From Chloroflexota bacterium (GTDB lineage Bacteria > Chloroflexota > Dehalococcoidia > Lucifugimonadales > SAR202-VII-2), in contig QEVV01000004.1 in assembly GCA_003228115.1 (NCBI GenBank), forward strand, positions 21,175 through 85,174: 64,000 nucleotides of DNA, written 5' to 3'. Under the pieces are notes generated by a model. The model did no database searches. It was not told the DNA's origin and worked only from the letters and a program-made list of their open reading frames with translations. Position numbers and translations under genes: made by a program. This document shows, in pieces, positions 23,990 to 32,653 of the stretch (its first letter is position 1; each line of letters opens with the position of its first letter).

Positions 23990-26878
23990 ATGCCGGAAGC
24001 AACAATGAGCGAAACCGCAGAGCTAATCCACGAACTTGAGAAGCGCACCTCCGGAGAAGTGCGCTTCGACGACTACTCCCGTGTCCTCTACAGCACGGAC
24101 GCCTCCCTCTACCAAATGATGCCGGTCGGCGTCGTGGTGCCCAGAAATGCAGCGGATGTGCAGGCCACCGTCGAGACCTGCCACCGCTACGGCGTGCCCG
24201 TACTCCCCAGGGGTGGCGGCACCAGCCTGTCGGGACAGGCCGTGAATCACGCCGTTGTCATGGACTTCTCCAAATACATGAACGGTGTCCTAGAAGTGGA
24301 CCCCGAAGGCCGGCAGGCCCGCGTCCAGCCCGGCATCGTCATCGACGAACTCAACCATCACCTCAGGCGTCATAAACTCAAGTTTGCTCCTGACCCGTCC
24401 ACGACCAGCCGGGCCAACGTCGGCGGGGCCATCGGCAACAATTCATGCGGCTCCCACTCCATCATCTACGGTAAGACCATCGACCATGTGAAGGCGCTGC
24501 AAGTCGTCCTCTCCGACGGCTCCAAAGCAGCCCTGCACCCCCTTTCAGAACGAGAACTTGGAGCGGCCCTTGCCAAGCCCGGACTCGAAGGCCAGATATA
24601 CCGTGAAGTGCGCCGTCTGGGAATCCAGCACAGCGATGAGGTGGAACGGCGCTTTCCTAAGATCATGCGCCGCGTCTCCGGTTACAACCTGGACGACTTC
24701 AACGGCGACGGCCCCTTTGACCTAACCAAGGTCGTTGTTGGGTCGGAGGGAACGCTCTGCGCTTTCACAGAGGCCACCGTCAACCTGGTGCCCTACCCCA
24801 CCCGCACCGGCGTAGCGGTCCTACATTTCTCCGACCTCATTGCCGCCATGGAATCGACGGTTGCCATCCTGGGTCACGAGCCCTCTGCCGTCGAATTGAT
24901 GGATGACCTCATAGTAAACAACGCCCGCATCAACCCTGGCTTCCAGGGACAGATGGGGTTCATTCAGGGCCACCCAAAGGCGATCCTCGCTGTTGAGGTC
25001 GTCGGCGAAACCGAGGCAGAGGTAAGGGGCCGATTAGAAGCCATCATCCGGGACACAGCCAGCATGAGTTACGGGTCCACACTCGCAATGACTGCCCAGG
25101 AGCAAGCTGCCGTATGGGCCCTGCGCTCGGCTGGTCAGGGGCTTCTCTTCAGCGTCCGGGGAGACTACCGGCCCATCACCTTTGTCGAGGACACAGCGGT
25201 GTCGCCGGAGAAGCTGCCGGACTACATCCGCCGCTTCAACCAGATCATCGACGATCATGACACCACGGCCAGTTTCTATGGACACGTCAGCGTGGGCTGC
25301 ATCCACGTCCGGCCCCTCATCAACATGAAGCTCGATGAGGGCCTGCAGCGCATGGAGTCAATAGCCAACGCAGTGGCAGATCTGGTTCTTGAGTTCGGCG
25401 GGTCACTGAGCGGTGAGCACGGGGACGGCATAGTGCGTGGCGTTTTCACCGAGCGGATGTTCGGGCCCACCTTGTACCAAGCTTTCAAAGAGTTGAAGCA
25501 CGCCTTCGACCCGACCAACATCATGAATCCGGGCAAGATCATCGACACGCCTCCCCTGACGGAGAATCTGCGCATCAGCCCTAAATACAAAACGCCGCAG
25601 ATCCCAGCTCGGTTCGATTTCTCTTCGGATGTTAGCTTCGGCCATGCCTTGGAGTTGTGTACAGGCATCGGAGCATGCCGCAAGACCCTGGGCGGCACCA
25701 TGTGCCCGTCCTTCATAGCGACCCGGGAGGAGGAGCATTCCACCCGGGGCCGGGCCAACGCCCTACGGGCCACCTTAACCGGCGAACTACCTGCCTCAGA
25801 AATCACCAGCAAGCGCATGTTCGAAGTCCTGGACCTGTGCCTTGAATGCAAGGGCTGCAAGAAGGAATGCCCCATTGGCGTGGACATGGCCAAGTTTAAG
25901 TTCGAGTTCCTTGGGAAATACTACGCCGAGCATGACATGCCCCTGCGGTCGCGCATCTTCGGCAACATCGCAGCCCTGAGCAGGCTGGGCTCTTGGACCG
26001 CCCCGCTGGCCAACTGGGGTAACCGCCTTCCCCCGACGCGCTGGTTCCTCGACAGCTTCCTGGGGATCGACAAGCGCCGCCCTCTCCCCGATTTTATCAG
26101 GCAGACCTTTCCTGCATGGTTCAAGAAACGGCGGAAAGGGCACTCGGCGCCAAAGGGCCAGGTCGTCCTGTTCCACGACACTTTCATGGACTACAACTAT
26201 CCCCAAGTGGGCAAGGCAACCGTAGCGGTGCTGGAGGCGGCGGGTTATGAAGTGGTGCTGCCAAACAAGCGGTGCTGCGGCCGACCCATGATATCCAAGG
26301 GGCTTCTCGACCAAGCCGTAGCCAACGCCAGGTACAACGTCGATCTGCTTTATCCCTATGTGCAGCAGGGCCTCAAGATCGTGGGGACCGAGCCTTCCTG
26401 CCTACTGACCCTGCGAGACGAGTACCCAGACCTTCTTAAAGACGACAAGGCGAAGGCGGTGGCCGGGGCCAGCTATTTGCTCGAAGAGCTTCTCCAGGAG
26501 CTTCAGGAAAAGGGTGACCTCGTCATCGCATGGGTGGACCGGCCTCGCAAACTGCTCTTCCACGGCCACTGCCACCAGAAAGCCATAGTTGGCACTGGGC
26601 CAACTATGAAAGTCCTGCGAGGACTACCGGGGGTCGAAGTCGAAGAGGTCGCCTCTGGGTGCTGCGGCATGGCCGGGTCCTTCGGCTTTGAGAAGGAGCA
26701 CTACGACGTTTCGATGGCCATCGGTGAGGATCGTCTCTTCCCCGCCGTAAGGAACGCCGCAGCCGACGCCGAAGTGGTCATTGCCGGGGTGTCGTGTAGG
26801 CAGCAGATCGCTCATGGCACTGGTGTGGAAGCCAAGCACATCGCTGAAGTTCTGGCTGAGGCTTTGCCCCCATCCTAG
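23990..26878 (+). CDS. FAD-linked oxidase with 4Fe-4S and CCG domains (D-lactate / 2-hydroxyacid dehydrogenase type)
   Basis: 962 residues in three parts: an N-terminal PCMH-type FAD domain (VLPRGGGTSLSGQAV, NNSCGSHSIIYG), the FAD-linked oxidase C-terminal domain (HGDGIVRG..FKELKHAFDPTNIMNPGKI), and an iron-sulfur part with C-x5-C-x8-CP and CLECKGCKKECP, ending in two CCG cysteine-rich motifs (NKRCCGRPM and SGCCGMAGSFG). This GlcD-GlcF-like fusion oxidises a D-2-hydroxyacid and passes electrons on through the Fe-S clusters. Exact substrate is unknown. GGAG precedes ATG 23990. Its last codons form one arm of a 22-bp inverted repeat. Confidence 0.9.
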   Translation: MPEATMSETAELIHELEKRTSGEVRFDDYSRVLYSTDASLYQMMPVGVVVPRNAADVQATVETCHRYGVPVLPRGGGTSLSGQAVNHAVVMDFSKYMNGVLEVDPEGRQARVQPGIVIDELNHHLRRHKLKFAPDPSTTSRANVGGAIGNNSCGSHSIIYGKTIDHVKALQVVLSDGSKAALHPLSERELGAALAKPGLEGQIYREVRRLGIQHSDEVERRFPKIMRRVSGYNLDDFNGDGPFDLTKVVVGSEGTLCAFTEATVNLVPYPTRTGVAVLHFSDLIAAMESTVAILGHEPSAVELMDDLIVNNARINPGFQGQMGFIQGHPKAILAVEVVGETEAEVRGRLEAIIRDTASMSYGSTLAMTAQEQAAVWALRSAGQGLLFSVRGDYRPITFVEDTAVSPEKLPDYIRRFNQIIDDHDTTASFYGHVSVGCIHVRPLINMKLDEGLQRMESIANAVADLVLEFGGSLSGEHGDGIVRGVFTERMFGPTLYQAFKELKHAFDPTNIMNPGKIIDTPPLTENLRISPKYKTPQIPARFDFSSDVSFGHALELCTGIGACRKTLGGTMCPSFIATREEEHSTRGRANALRATLTGELPASEITSKRMFEVLDLCLECKGCKKECPIGVDMAKFKFEFLGKYYAEHDMPLRSRIFGNIAALSRLGSWTAPLANWGNRLPPTRWFLDSFLGIDKRRPLPDFIRQTFPAWFKKRRKGHSAPKGQVVLFHDTFMDYNYPQVGKATVAVLEAAGYEVVLPNKRCCGRPMISKGLLDQAVANARYNVDLLYPYVQQGLKIVGTEPSCLLTLRDEYPDLLKDDKAKAVAGASYLLEELLQELQEKGDLVIAWVDRPRKLLFHGHCHQKAIVGTGPTMKVLRGLPGVEVEEVASGCCGMAGSFGFEKEHYDVSMAIGEDRLFPAVRNAAADAEVVIAGVSCRQQIAHGTGVEAKHIAEVLAEALPPS

Positions 26879-26925
26879 CCCAAGTCAGCATCGTGCCACA
26901 TTCAGGATGGGGGCAAAGCCTCAGC
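26855..26925. repeat. Perfect 22-bp inverted repeat across a gene end
   Basis: 26855-26876 and 26904-26925 are perfect reverse complements (arm GCTGAGGCTTTGCCCCCATC plus CT) separated by 27 bases. The left arm is coding, giving the last seven residues of the dehydrogenase, and the right arm is non-coding. An 11-base direct repeat GTGGAAGCCAA also occurs on both sides. As RNA it would be a very stable hairpin and could end or protect either convergent transcript. Confidence 0.85.
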
Positions 26926-26971
26926 CTAGTGGGAGGCGAACATCGTGGAAGCCAATCTCTGAGACAAAGCC

Positions 26972-28069
26972 CTAGCCGCCAGACGCTCCACCAACATCCC
27001 GTCGGCTGAAGCGCCACAGGGCCAAGGCACTCAACCCAACAATATATGCAGCCATCACCAGCGAGGCGTGAAGTTGGCCTGGAGGAGAGTCCAGCACCAT
27101 ACCCATGAGAAGTCCGTCCGTATTTCCTCCGCCACCCGACACCCACGCCGCTATGTTGGGACCCAGCAAATAGTCCCCGATCGTGTCGAACCAGTCAAAC
27201 AAAGCAGACATAAGGCCTGACAGTATTTGCTCGCCTATGTAATACCCAATGGATAGCGATAGGCCCAAAGCAGAAGATCCAACGAGCACGGTGGCAAACC
27301 CAGCCAGTGCTATGTATGGGATCAATCCGTACCACGCCCTCCCCAAGCTCTCTAGCAGGCCCAGCCAGGTTGTCGAGGAAACGTAACCAACCGGAGTATC
27401 TGTCAGGCTGACAGCAATGAGACTACTTACGGCTGTTAGCGCCATTACCGTCAGAAGGCCACCCAGGGCCAAGAACACCAGCAACGTCGCCTTTCCGGCC
27501 ATAAACTGCCAACGTCCCGTTCCTCGGGCAAGAACGTTGCGCAGCGTACCCCAGCTGTATTCAGTGCCCACTACCGAGGTAGTGAGCACTATCAGCAGAA
27601 TCACTCCGAAGCCCACAGCAAATTGGAGCGCAAAGCCTAGACTCGCGGGAAAGGCGAAGGCATCGTACTCATCAGCCCTAATCTGATCATTCTGAACCGC
27701 GTCCCGGCGGCATTCCCTCTCGAAGTCATCCAGCACTTCAGGCGGAAACCCAGGCGGCAACTCCGGCACGTTGCCTGACAGGATATCGTCGCAATTGACG
27801 GAGACCGAGCCACCTGGAACGATCTGCCCGATACGCCCTCCCGATACACGTCCGTCGCCATGCGCTTCGATGGGCCGCTGACCAGCGCCGCTGACTCCAA
27901 AGACCATTTGCCTATCGCTATCGTTGCTTTGAAAATGGTAGGAGCCGAAACTTCCCCAAATCGCCGCTTGGGGGATCAGCGCCAGGATCGCCAATAGAAC
28001 CCAGGGAAGCCACCTGCGTCGCTGCTTGAACCACTCCCAACGCGCTAACGAAAGGACATAGCCAATCAC
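26972..28069 (-). CDS. ABC-2 type transporter permease
   Basis: 365 residues with an N-terminal membrane segment (WLPWVLLAILALIPQAAIW), a long outside loop of about 100 residues with two cysteines, and at least five more hydrophobic segments in the second half (ALQFAVGFGVILLIVLTTSVVG, LLVFLALGGLLTVMAL and others). EYSWGTLRNVLARG is the cytoplasmic loop typical of ABC-2 permeases. Its start overlaps the ATPase stop, so both make one exporter. The substrate is unknown. Confidence 0.85.
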   Translation of the reverse strand: MIGYVLSLARWEWFKQRRRWLPWVLLAILALIPQAAIWGSFGSYHFQSNDSDRQMVFGVSGAGQRPIEAHGDGRVSGGRIGQIVPGGSVSVNCDDILSGNVPELPPGFPPEVLDDFERECRRDAVQNDQIRADEYDAFAFPASLGFALQFAVGFGVILLIVLTTSVVGTEYSWGTLRNVLARGTGRWQFMAGKATLLVFLALGGLLTVMALTAVSSLIAVSLTDTPVGYVSSTTWLGLLESLGRAWYGLIPYIALAGFATVLVGSSALGLSLSIGYYIGEQILSGLMSALFDWFDTIGDYLLGPNIAAWVSGGGGNTDGLLMGMVLDSPPGQLHASLVMAAYIVGLSALALWRFSRRDVGGASGG

Positions 28070-29007
28070 TGGCCGCCCTCCGTTTCCTCGTTCGCGTCAC
28101 TACCGGTGACTTCAAGGAAGTAACGCTCAAGTGAGACCTCGACCGGGGCCATTTCGCGTATCCAGACATCGTGTTGGGCCAGCGCCGCAGTAAGCTCGTG
28201 TGATCTTTCCGCAGGGGCGGATGCCAGAAGGTATCCACCCTCCTCTCTGACTTCTTCGACCCAGTCCAATGCAGATACCACCAACCTAGCCTGATCGTCG
28301 TCCGTAGTTTTAAAGCGGATCGCCGCTTGCGCGCTGACTAAATCAGCAACCCGCCCCTGAGCGATCAACTCGCCACGAGAGAGAATGGCAACACTGTCGC
28401 AGACCAGTTCTACCTCGTGGAGCAGATGGCTCGAGAGAAGAACGGTGCGTCCTTCAGTTCCAAGCCCCTTGATCAGGTCCCGGACCTCGGCCATGCCCGC
28501 AGGGTCAAGGCCGTTGGTGGGTTCATCGAGGAATATGAGTTCCGGGTCTCCCAAAAGGGCATAAGCCACGCCAAGCCGTTGCTTCATGCCCAAGGAGTAG
28601 GTGGAAAACCTACTGTCGGCACGTTCCAAAAGCCCCACCGAATCCAGCAGCTGGTCCACCTGAGAGGGGCGGCCACCTAAAATGCCCTGGAAATAGCACA
28701 GGTTGGACCTTCCGGACAAGTGAGGATAGAACGCAGGCGACTCCACGATAGCGCCAATGCGGTGCAGCGCTTCCCTCGGTACGCCTTCCGGTTCATTGAA
28801 CAGACGGATTGATCCCGCGGTGGGCCTTACAAGGCCCAGCAGCATCCCCATAGTCGTCGTCTTACCGGAGCCGTTGGGCCCAAGGAGGCCGAAGACTCCG
28901 CCCGTCTCAACGCTAAGAGACAGGTCTTTCACCGCCACAACATCGCCATAGCGTTTAGAAAGCCCTCGGGTTTCAATAACGGGTTTGTCCACTACCGCCT
29001 GCCTCAC
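28066..29007 (-). CDS. ABC transporter ATP-binding protein
   Basis: 313 residues. Walker A GPNGSGKTT, signature YSLGMKQRLGVAYALL, Walker B LIFLDEPTNGLDP and the switch histidine LLSSHLLHE are intact. It resembles the CcmA/DrrA-like subunits that drive ABC-2 exporters, and its C-terminal extra domain (after residue 220) is typical of them. It overlaps the permease start by four bases (ATGA). Confidence 0.92.
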   Translation of the reverse strand: MRQAVVDKPVIETRGLSKRYGDVVAVKDLSLSVETGGVFGLLGPNGSGKTTTMGMLLGLVRPTAGSIRLFNEPEGVPREALHRIGAIVESPAFYPHLSGRSNLCYFQGILGGRPSQVDQLLDSVGLLERADSRFSTYSLGMKQRLGVAYALLGDPELIFLDEPTNGLDPAGMAEVRDLIKGLGTEGRTVLLSSHLLHEVELVCDSVAILSRGELIAQGRVADLVSAQAAIRFKTTDDDQARLVVSALDWVEEVREEGGYLLASAPAERSHELTAALAQHDVWIREMAPVEVSLERYFLEVTGSDANEETEGGQ

Positions 29008-29168
29008 TGCTATTCCTGTTGACTCGTCGGTGGGGAGAATAGCACAGCACGAGTCTTATCGCTCCTGGTTTGGCAGGCTCATAAGTCCGCCAACTTTACG
29101 TCCGTCGAATGGCTATGCCAAGAGCAGGCGCTCTTTACCATGCAAAGGGAAAGTCGGCCCTTTGTCGG

Positions 29169-29198
29169 TTGCCTCTCTGGGCCGCCTGCCCGTATAAT
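29169..29198 (+). promoter_or_regulatory. Predicted sigma-70 promoter of the fatty-acid operon
   Basis: TTGCCT at 29169-29174 and a perfect TATAAT at 29193-29198, 18 bases apart. The start would be near 29205, 20 bases before ATG 29226. TATAATCGGCCT resembles TATAATCGGGCT at the fabF promoter. Confidence 0.6.
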
Positions 29199-29225
29199 CG
29201 GCCTGCTCCCCGCTCGACCTCGCTT

Positions 29226-29606
29226 ATGGACTATTCATCCCTGACTCCAGGTTACCGCTTTCCAAGCCGCGCAATGGCCATGGATGATGCTGCCGTGGAA
29301 CAGTACCGGCAGGCCGTTGGCGATTCCACCCTTCCAGGCTACGTGCCTCCTACCGCCCTCGCAGCCTGGGCACTAGGCGCAGTCCTGAAGCACCTTGAGT
29401 TGGTGCCCGGCACCGTGCACGCCAGCCAGGAGCTTAGCTTTTCCAGGGCCGTCAGGGTCGGCGATGGTGTAGTGCAATCTGCGACGGTTTCCCAGAATAG
29501 CGTGCGAGGCGGCTGGAGGTGGCTGGTCGTAGACTTGACCACTGACGACGACCAAGGCAACTCTCTGTTAACTGGACGCAGCACCGTCCTGTTCCCAGAG
29601 TCCTAG
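29226..29606 (+). CDS. MaoC-like dehydratase subunit without catalytic motif (HadA-like)
   Basis: 126 residues from ATG 29226. The segment VPPTALAAWALGAVLKHLELVPGTVHASQELSFSRAVRVGD looks like the FAS1-type/MaoC N-terminal hotdog domain, including the substrate-side FSRAVRVGD strand. It lacks the DxxxxH catalytic pair present in the next gene. Such pairs (HadA/HadB or HadB/HadC in actinobacteria) form heterodimeric 3-hydroxyacyl-ACP dehydratases. It opens the fatty-acid operon with a predicted promoter. Assignment rests on context as much as sequence. Confidence 0.7.
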   Translation: MDYSSLTPGYRFPSRAMAMDDAAVEQYRQAVGDSTLPGYVPPTALAAWALGAVLKHLELVPGTVHASQELSFSRAVRVGDGVVQSATVSQNSVRGGWRWLVVDLTTDDDQGNSLLTGRSTVLFPES

Positions 29607-29612
29607 ATACAA

Positions 29613-30035
29613 ATGCTGAACCCAGGCGACTCACTACCAACCCTGACCAAACCGGTCACACGGGAGAACGTGCGCCTCTACGCAGAGGCTTCCGGGGACT
29701 TCAACCCTGCCCACCTTGACGACGATTTCGCTGCCAATACCCAGTTCGGCGGGGTCATTGCCCACGGCATGCTCCTTTTGGCGCACGTATCAGAGATGCT
29801 GACCCAGGCATTCGGTTCAGCGTGGCCGGAAAGCGGCCGTCTGAAGGTGCGTTTCAGGGCGCCGGCATATCTGGGGGATATTGTTACCACTGTTGGGTCT
29901 GTGAGCCGCGTTGTTGAGAAAGAGGGCGTATCCTATTTAGAGTGCCGCGTTGGGTGTCAAAACCAGCGGGGCGAGGACCTCATCACCGGAGAGGCCAATA
30001 TCCCAGCCTCCCTCATCGAAAAGGAGAGCGAATGA
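29613..30035 (+). CDS. MaoC-family dehydratase (HadB-like catalytic subunit)
   Basis: 140 residues. The MaoC hydratase-2 motif is clear: SGDFNPAHLDDDFA with the catalytic Asp and His, then GGVIAHGMLLLAHVSEML. It should dehydrate (3R)-hydroxyacyl-ACP or -CoA to the trans-2-enoyl form. Six bases separate it from the previous gene and its stop overlaps the plsX start. No fabZ or fabA is in the window, so this pair probably supplies the dehydratase step of fatty-acid synthesis. Confidence 0.82.
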   Translation: MLNPGDSLPTLTKPVTRENVRLYAEASGDFNPAHLDDDFAANTQFGGVIAHGMLLLAHVSEMLTQAFGSAWPESGRLKVRFRAPAYLGDIVTTVGSVSRVVEKEGVSYLECRVGCQNQRGEDLITGEANIPASLIEKESE

Positions 30036-31060
30036 CCAGCGAACAGGCTCCAGCCGGGATGGTGCGAGTTGCCATTGACGCCATGGGCGGTGACAACGCG
30101 CCGGCCGCTATGGTGCAAGGAGCGCTTGAGGCCATCGCCGGCGGCGGTATCGTTGCCCTCTTGGTTGGAGATCAAACGGCCTTGGAGCAGCAGGTCGCTC
30201 ATCTGGACCTAAGCAAGCTTCCGATAAAAATCATCCCTTCGGACGGAGTCATCAAAGAAGGGGAAAACCCTGTGTCCGCGCTGCGGGAAAAACCCAAGGC
30301 TTCCATCTCCGTAGCAACGCAGTTGGTGAAGCTGGGCCACGCTGACGCAGCGGTAACTATGGGTTCTACCGGCGCAGCTATGGCAGTATCCATGTTCGCT
30401 CTGGGAACGCTTGAAGGAGTGGAGCGGCCCTCTCTGGGCGGCCCCATTTTTAGCATTGCTCCCAAGACCGTGGTCATTGACCTAGGTACCAACGTCGACT
30501 GCCGCCCGGCCCAACTCTTGAGCTTCGGTGTAATTGGCTCCGTACTCGCCAACAAGCTGTTCGATGTCGAGAACCCGCGAGTCGCCCTGCTCAGCGTTGG
30601 TGCGGAGGAAGGCAAGGGCAATCGCCAAGTGAAAGAGGCCTACGACCTGCTGAAGCAATCCGGCCTCAACTTCATCGGCAACATCGAGGGCTTCGACGTC
30701 GTCGCCGGCAACGCTGAGGTAGTGGTCTGCGATGGGTTCGTGGGGAACATCCTGATGAAATTCTCGGAAGGCATGGGCGTCGTCTTGGAAGGCTGGCTCC
30801 TCCAGTCCTTGGAAGCCCACCTGTCCGAAGAAGCAGCTGCTGACGTCGCCAGGGAGATCCGCAGCCTGACCAACGTAGTCGAAGGCGCGGGAGGCGGACC
30901 GCTGCTGGGAGTGGACGGAGCGGTTATCGTAGGTCATGGCAGGGCTCAAGCTACCGAGGTCGCCAAAGCTATTCGTATGGCCAAGTACGTTGTGGATATC
31001 GGCTTCGTTGCCTCATTAAAAGAGGAGTTGAAGCGCGTCCATGAACGCGTTTCAGCCTGA
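30032..31060 (+). CDS. plsX: Phosphate acyltransferase PlsX
   Basis: 342 residues from ATG 30032, with AAGGAG upstream and a four-base overlap with the preceding stop; longer frames are unconserved. VRVAIDAMGGDNAP is the PlsX opening, and GSTGAAMAVSMFALG and VVCDGFVGNILMKFSEG are the conserved later blocks. It makes acyl-phosphate from acyl-ACP for phospholipid synthesis (with PlsY). It lies mid-operon in the fatty-acid cluster. Confidence 0.95.
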   Translation: MTSEQAPAGMVRVAIDAMGGDNAPAAMVQGALEAIAGGGIVALLVGDQTALEQQVAHLDLSKLPIKIIPSDGVIKEGENPVSALREKPKASISVATQLVKLGHADAAVTMGSTGAAMAVSMFALGTLEGVERPSLGGPIFSIAPKTVVIDLGTNVDCRPAQLLSFGVIGSVLANKLFDVENPRVALLSVGAEEGKGNRQVKEAYDLLKQSGLNFIGNIEGFDVVAGNAEVVVCDGFVGNILMKFSEGMGVVLEGWLLQSLEAHLSEEAAADVAREIRSLTNVVEGAGGGPLLGVDGAVIVGHGRAQATEVAKAIRMAKYVVDIGFVASLKEELKRVHERVSA

Positions 31061-31123
31061 CCCCCACTAGGGAGCACAGATGCAGGGGGCACTGAGCACC
31101 CAAACTGCAAAGAGAGATATGAA

Positions 31124-31876
31124 ATGTGGAAGTTTGATCTAACGGGCAAGGTAGCAGTCATCACCGGAGCGTCTGGCGGCATAGGCAGCGCGGTGGGCCT
31201 GCGTCTCGCAGAAGCCGGAGCGCACATAGTTGCCAACTACAACACCCGGGCAGACAGTGCCAAAGAGTTGGTAGACCAAATCAAGAGCGCTGGCGGCGAA
31301 GCCATTGCCGTTCAAGCCGACGTATCCAAGGGGCCCGACGTCAAGGCTATGTTCGAGGAGACAATATCCACCTTCAAAAAGGTGGATATCCTGATCAACA
31401 ACGCCGGGATCATACGGGACAACCTCTTGATGCGCATGACCGATGAGCAGTGGGACGAGGTGGTGAACACCAACCTGCGTAGCGCCTTCCTTTGCACCCG
31501 CGAAGCCATCAGGCCAATGATACGTAGCCGCTGGGGACGAATCGTCAACGTATCTTCTGCAATCGCCCTTACCGGGAACGTTGGTCAGTCGAACTATGCA
31601 GCATCCAAGGCGGGGCTCTTGGGCTTCACCGTGGCCATCGCCCGCGAAGTCGCTACCCGGAACATCACCGCCAACACCATCCTGCCTGGTTACGTGCAAA
31701 CCGAGATCGTGGCGAACCTGAACCAGGAAGTTAAAGACTTGGTCCTCTCCCACATTCCCCTTGGCTACTTTGCCGTCCCCGACGACATAGCCCCCATGAT
31801 CGCCTTCCTGTGTACTGAAGAGGCGCGCTATATCACCGGGCAAGCCATACCGGTAGACGGCGGCATCACCCTCTAA
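31124..31876 (+). CDS. fabG: 3-oxoacyl-ACP reductase FabG
   Basis: 250 residues. SDR motifs: ITGASGGIGSAVGLRL (NADPH), NNAG, catalytic Ser in VNVSSAIAL and YxxxK in SNYAASKAG. The C-terminal TGQAIPVDGGITL is typical. It reduces 3-oxoacyl-ACP to the (3R)-hydroxy form, the substrate of the MaoC-type pair upstream. GAGAG precedes ATG 31124. The fabL gene starts three bases after its stop. Confidence 0.93.
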   Translation: MWKFDLTGKVAVITGASGGIGSAVGLRLAEAGAHIVANYNTRADSAKELVDQIKSAGGEAIAVQADVSKGPDVKAMFEETISTFKKVDILINNAGIIRDNLLMRMTDEQWDEVVNTNLRSAFLCTREAIRPMIRSRWGRIVNVSSAIALTGNVGQSNYAASKAGLLGFTVAIAREVATRNITANTILPGYVQTEIVANLNQEVKDLVLSHIPLGYFAVPDDIAPMIAFLCTEEARYITGQAIPVDGGITL

Positions 31877-31879
31877 GCC

Positions 31880-32638
31880 ATGAGCGACACTACATTCGCT
31901 GGTCAAGTGGTCGTTGTAACGGGGGGAAGCCGGGGAATCGGCCGCACCATTGCCTTGGAGTTCGCCAAGCGAGGTGCTGACATCGCCTTCGGCTATTTAC
32001 GGAGCCACCGTGTAGCCAGAGAGACGACAGCGGAAATAGAGGCGCTCGGTGTCAAATGCTTTGCCGCCCAAGCCAACGTGGGCGACCCCAAAAGCATCAC
32101 TCGTTTCTTCCAGCAGATTTCTGACTTGTACGGCCGCGTCGATGTGTTGGTCAACAATGCAGCCTCTGGAATTCAGCGCCCAGCGCTAGAGCTTGAAGCC
32201 AAGCACTGGGACTGGACCATGAACATCAACGCCCGAGGCCCCTTCCTATGCGCTAAAGAAGCGGCGCCGCTGATGATCGATGGAGGAAGCGTCGTCAGCA
32301 TCAGCAGCCTGGGCTCTCAACGGGTGCTGCCCTTTTACCTGTCGGTTGGGGTGTCCAAGGGGGCACTGGAAACGCTGACTCGCTACCTGGCCGTTGAACT
32401 TGCGCCGCTTGGCATCCGGGTCAACGCTGTTTCTGGGGGCTATGTGGAAACCAACGCCCTCGAGCACTTCCCCAACAAGGACGATATGCTCGCCTCAGCG
32501 CGGCAAAAGACGCCGGCAGGCCGCATGGTTACTCAGCTAGACATCGCCCTGGCCACGATATTTCTCTGCTCGCCTGCAGCAGAAATGGTTAGGGGACAGG
32601 TGCTTGCCGTTGACGGCGGGGTCTCGTTGCTGCCCTAG
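31880..32638 (+). CDS. fabL: Enoyl-ACP reductase III (FabL type)
   Basis: 252 residues of the SDR family. Unlike FabG, its active site is Y-x6-K (FYLSVGVSKGALE), as in enoyl reductases. NNAASGIQRPALELEAKHWDWTMN, TRYLAVELAPLGIRVNAVSGG and NALEHFPNKDDML match what I recall of Bacillus FabL very closely. It reduces trans-2-enoyl-ACP with NADPH, the last step of each cycle. It closes the operon. Organisms using FabL are usually less sensitive to triclosan than FabI users, from general knowledge. Confidence 0.88.
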   Translation: MSDTTFAGQVVVVTGGSRGIGRTIALEFAKRGADIAFGYLRSHRVARETTAEIEALGVKCFAAQANVGDPKSITRFFQQISDLYGRVDVLVNNAASGIQRPALELEAKHWDWTMNINARGPFLCAKEAAPLMIDGGSVVSISSLGSQRVLPFYLSVGVSKGALETLTRYLAVELAPLGIRVNAVSGGYVETNALEHFPNKDDMLASARQKTPAGRMVTQLDIALATIFLCSPAAEMVRGQVLAVDGGVSLLP

Positions 32639-32653
32639 CAAAGTTCGCAGCTC

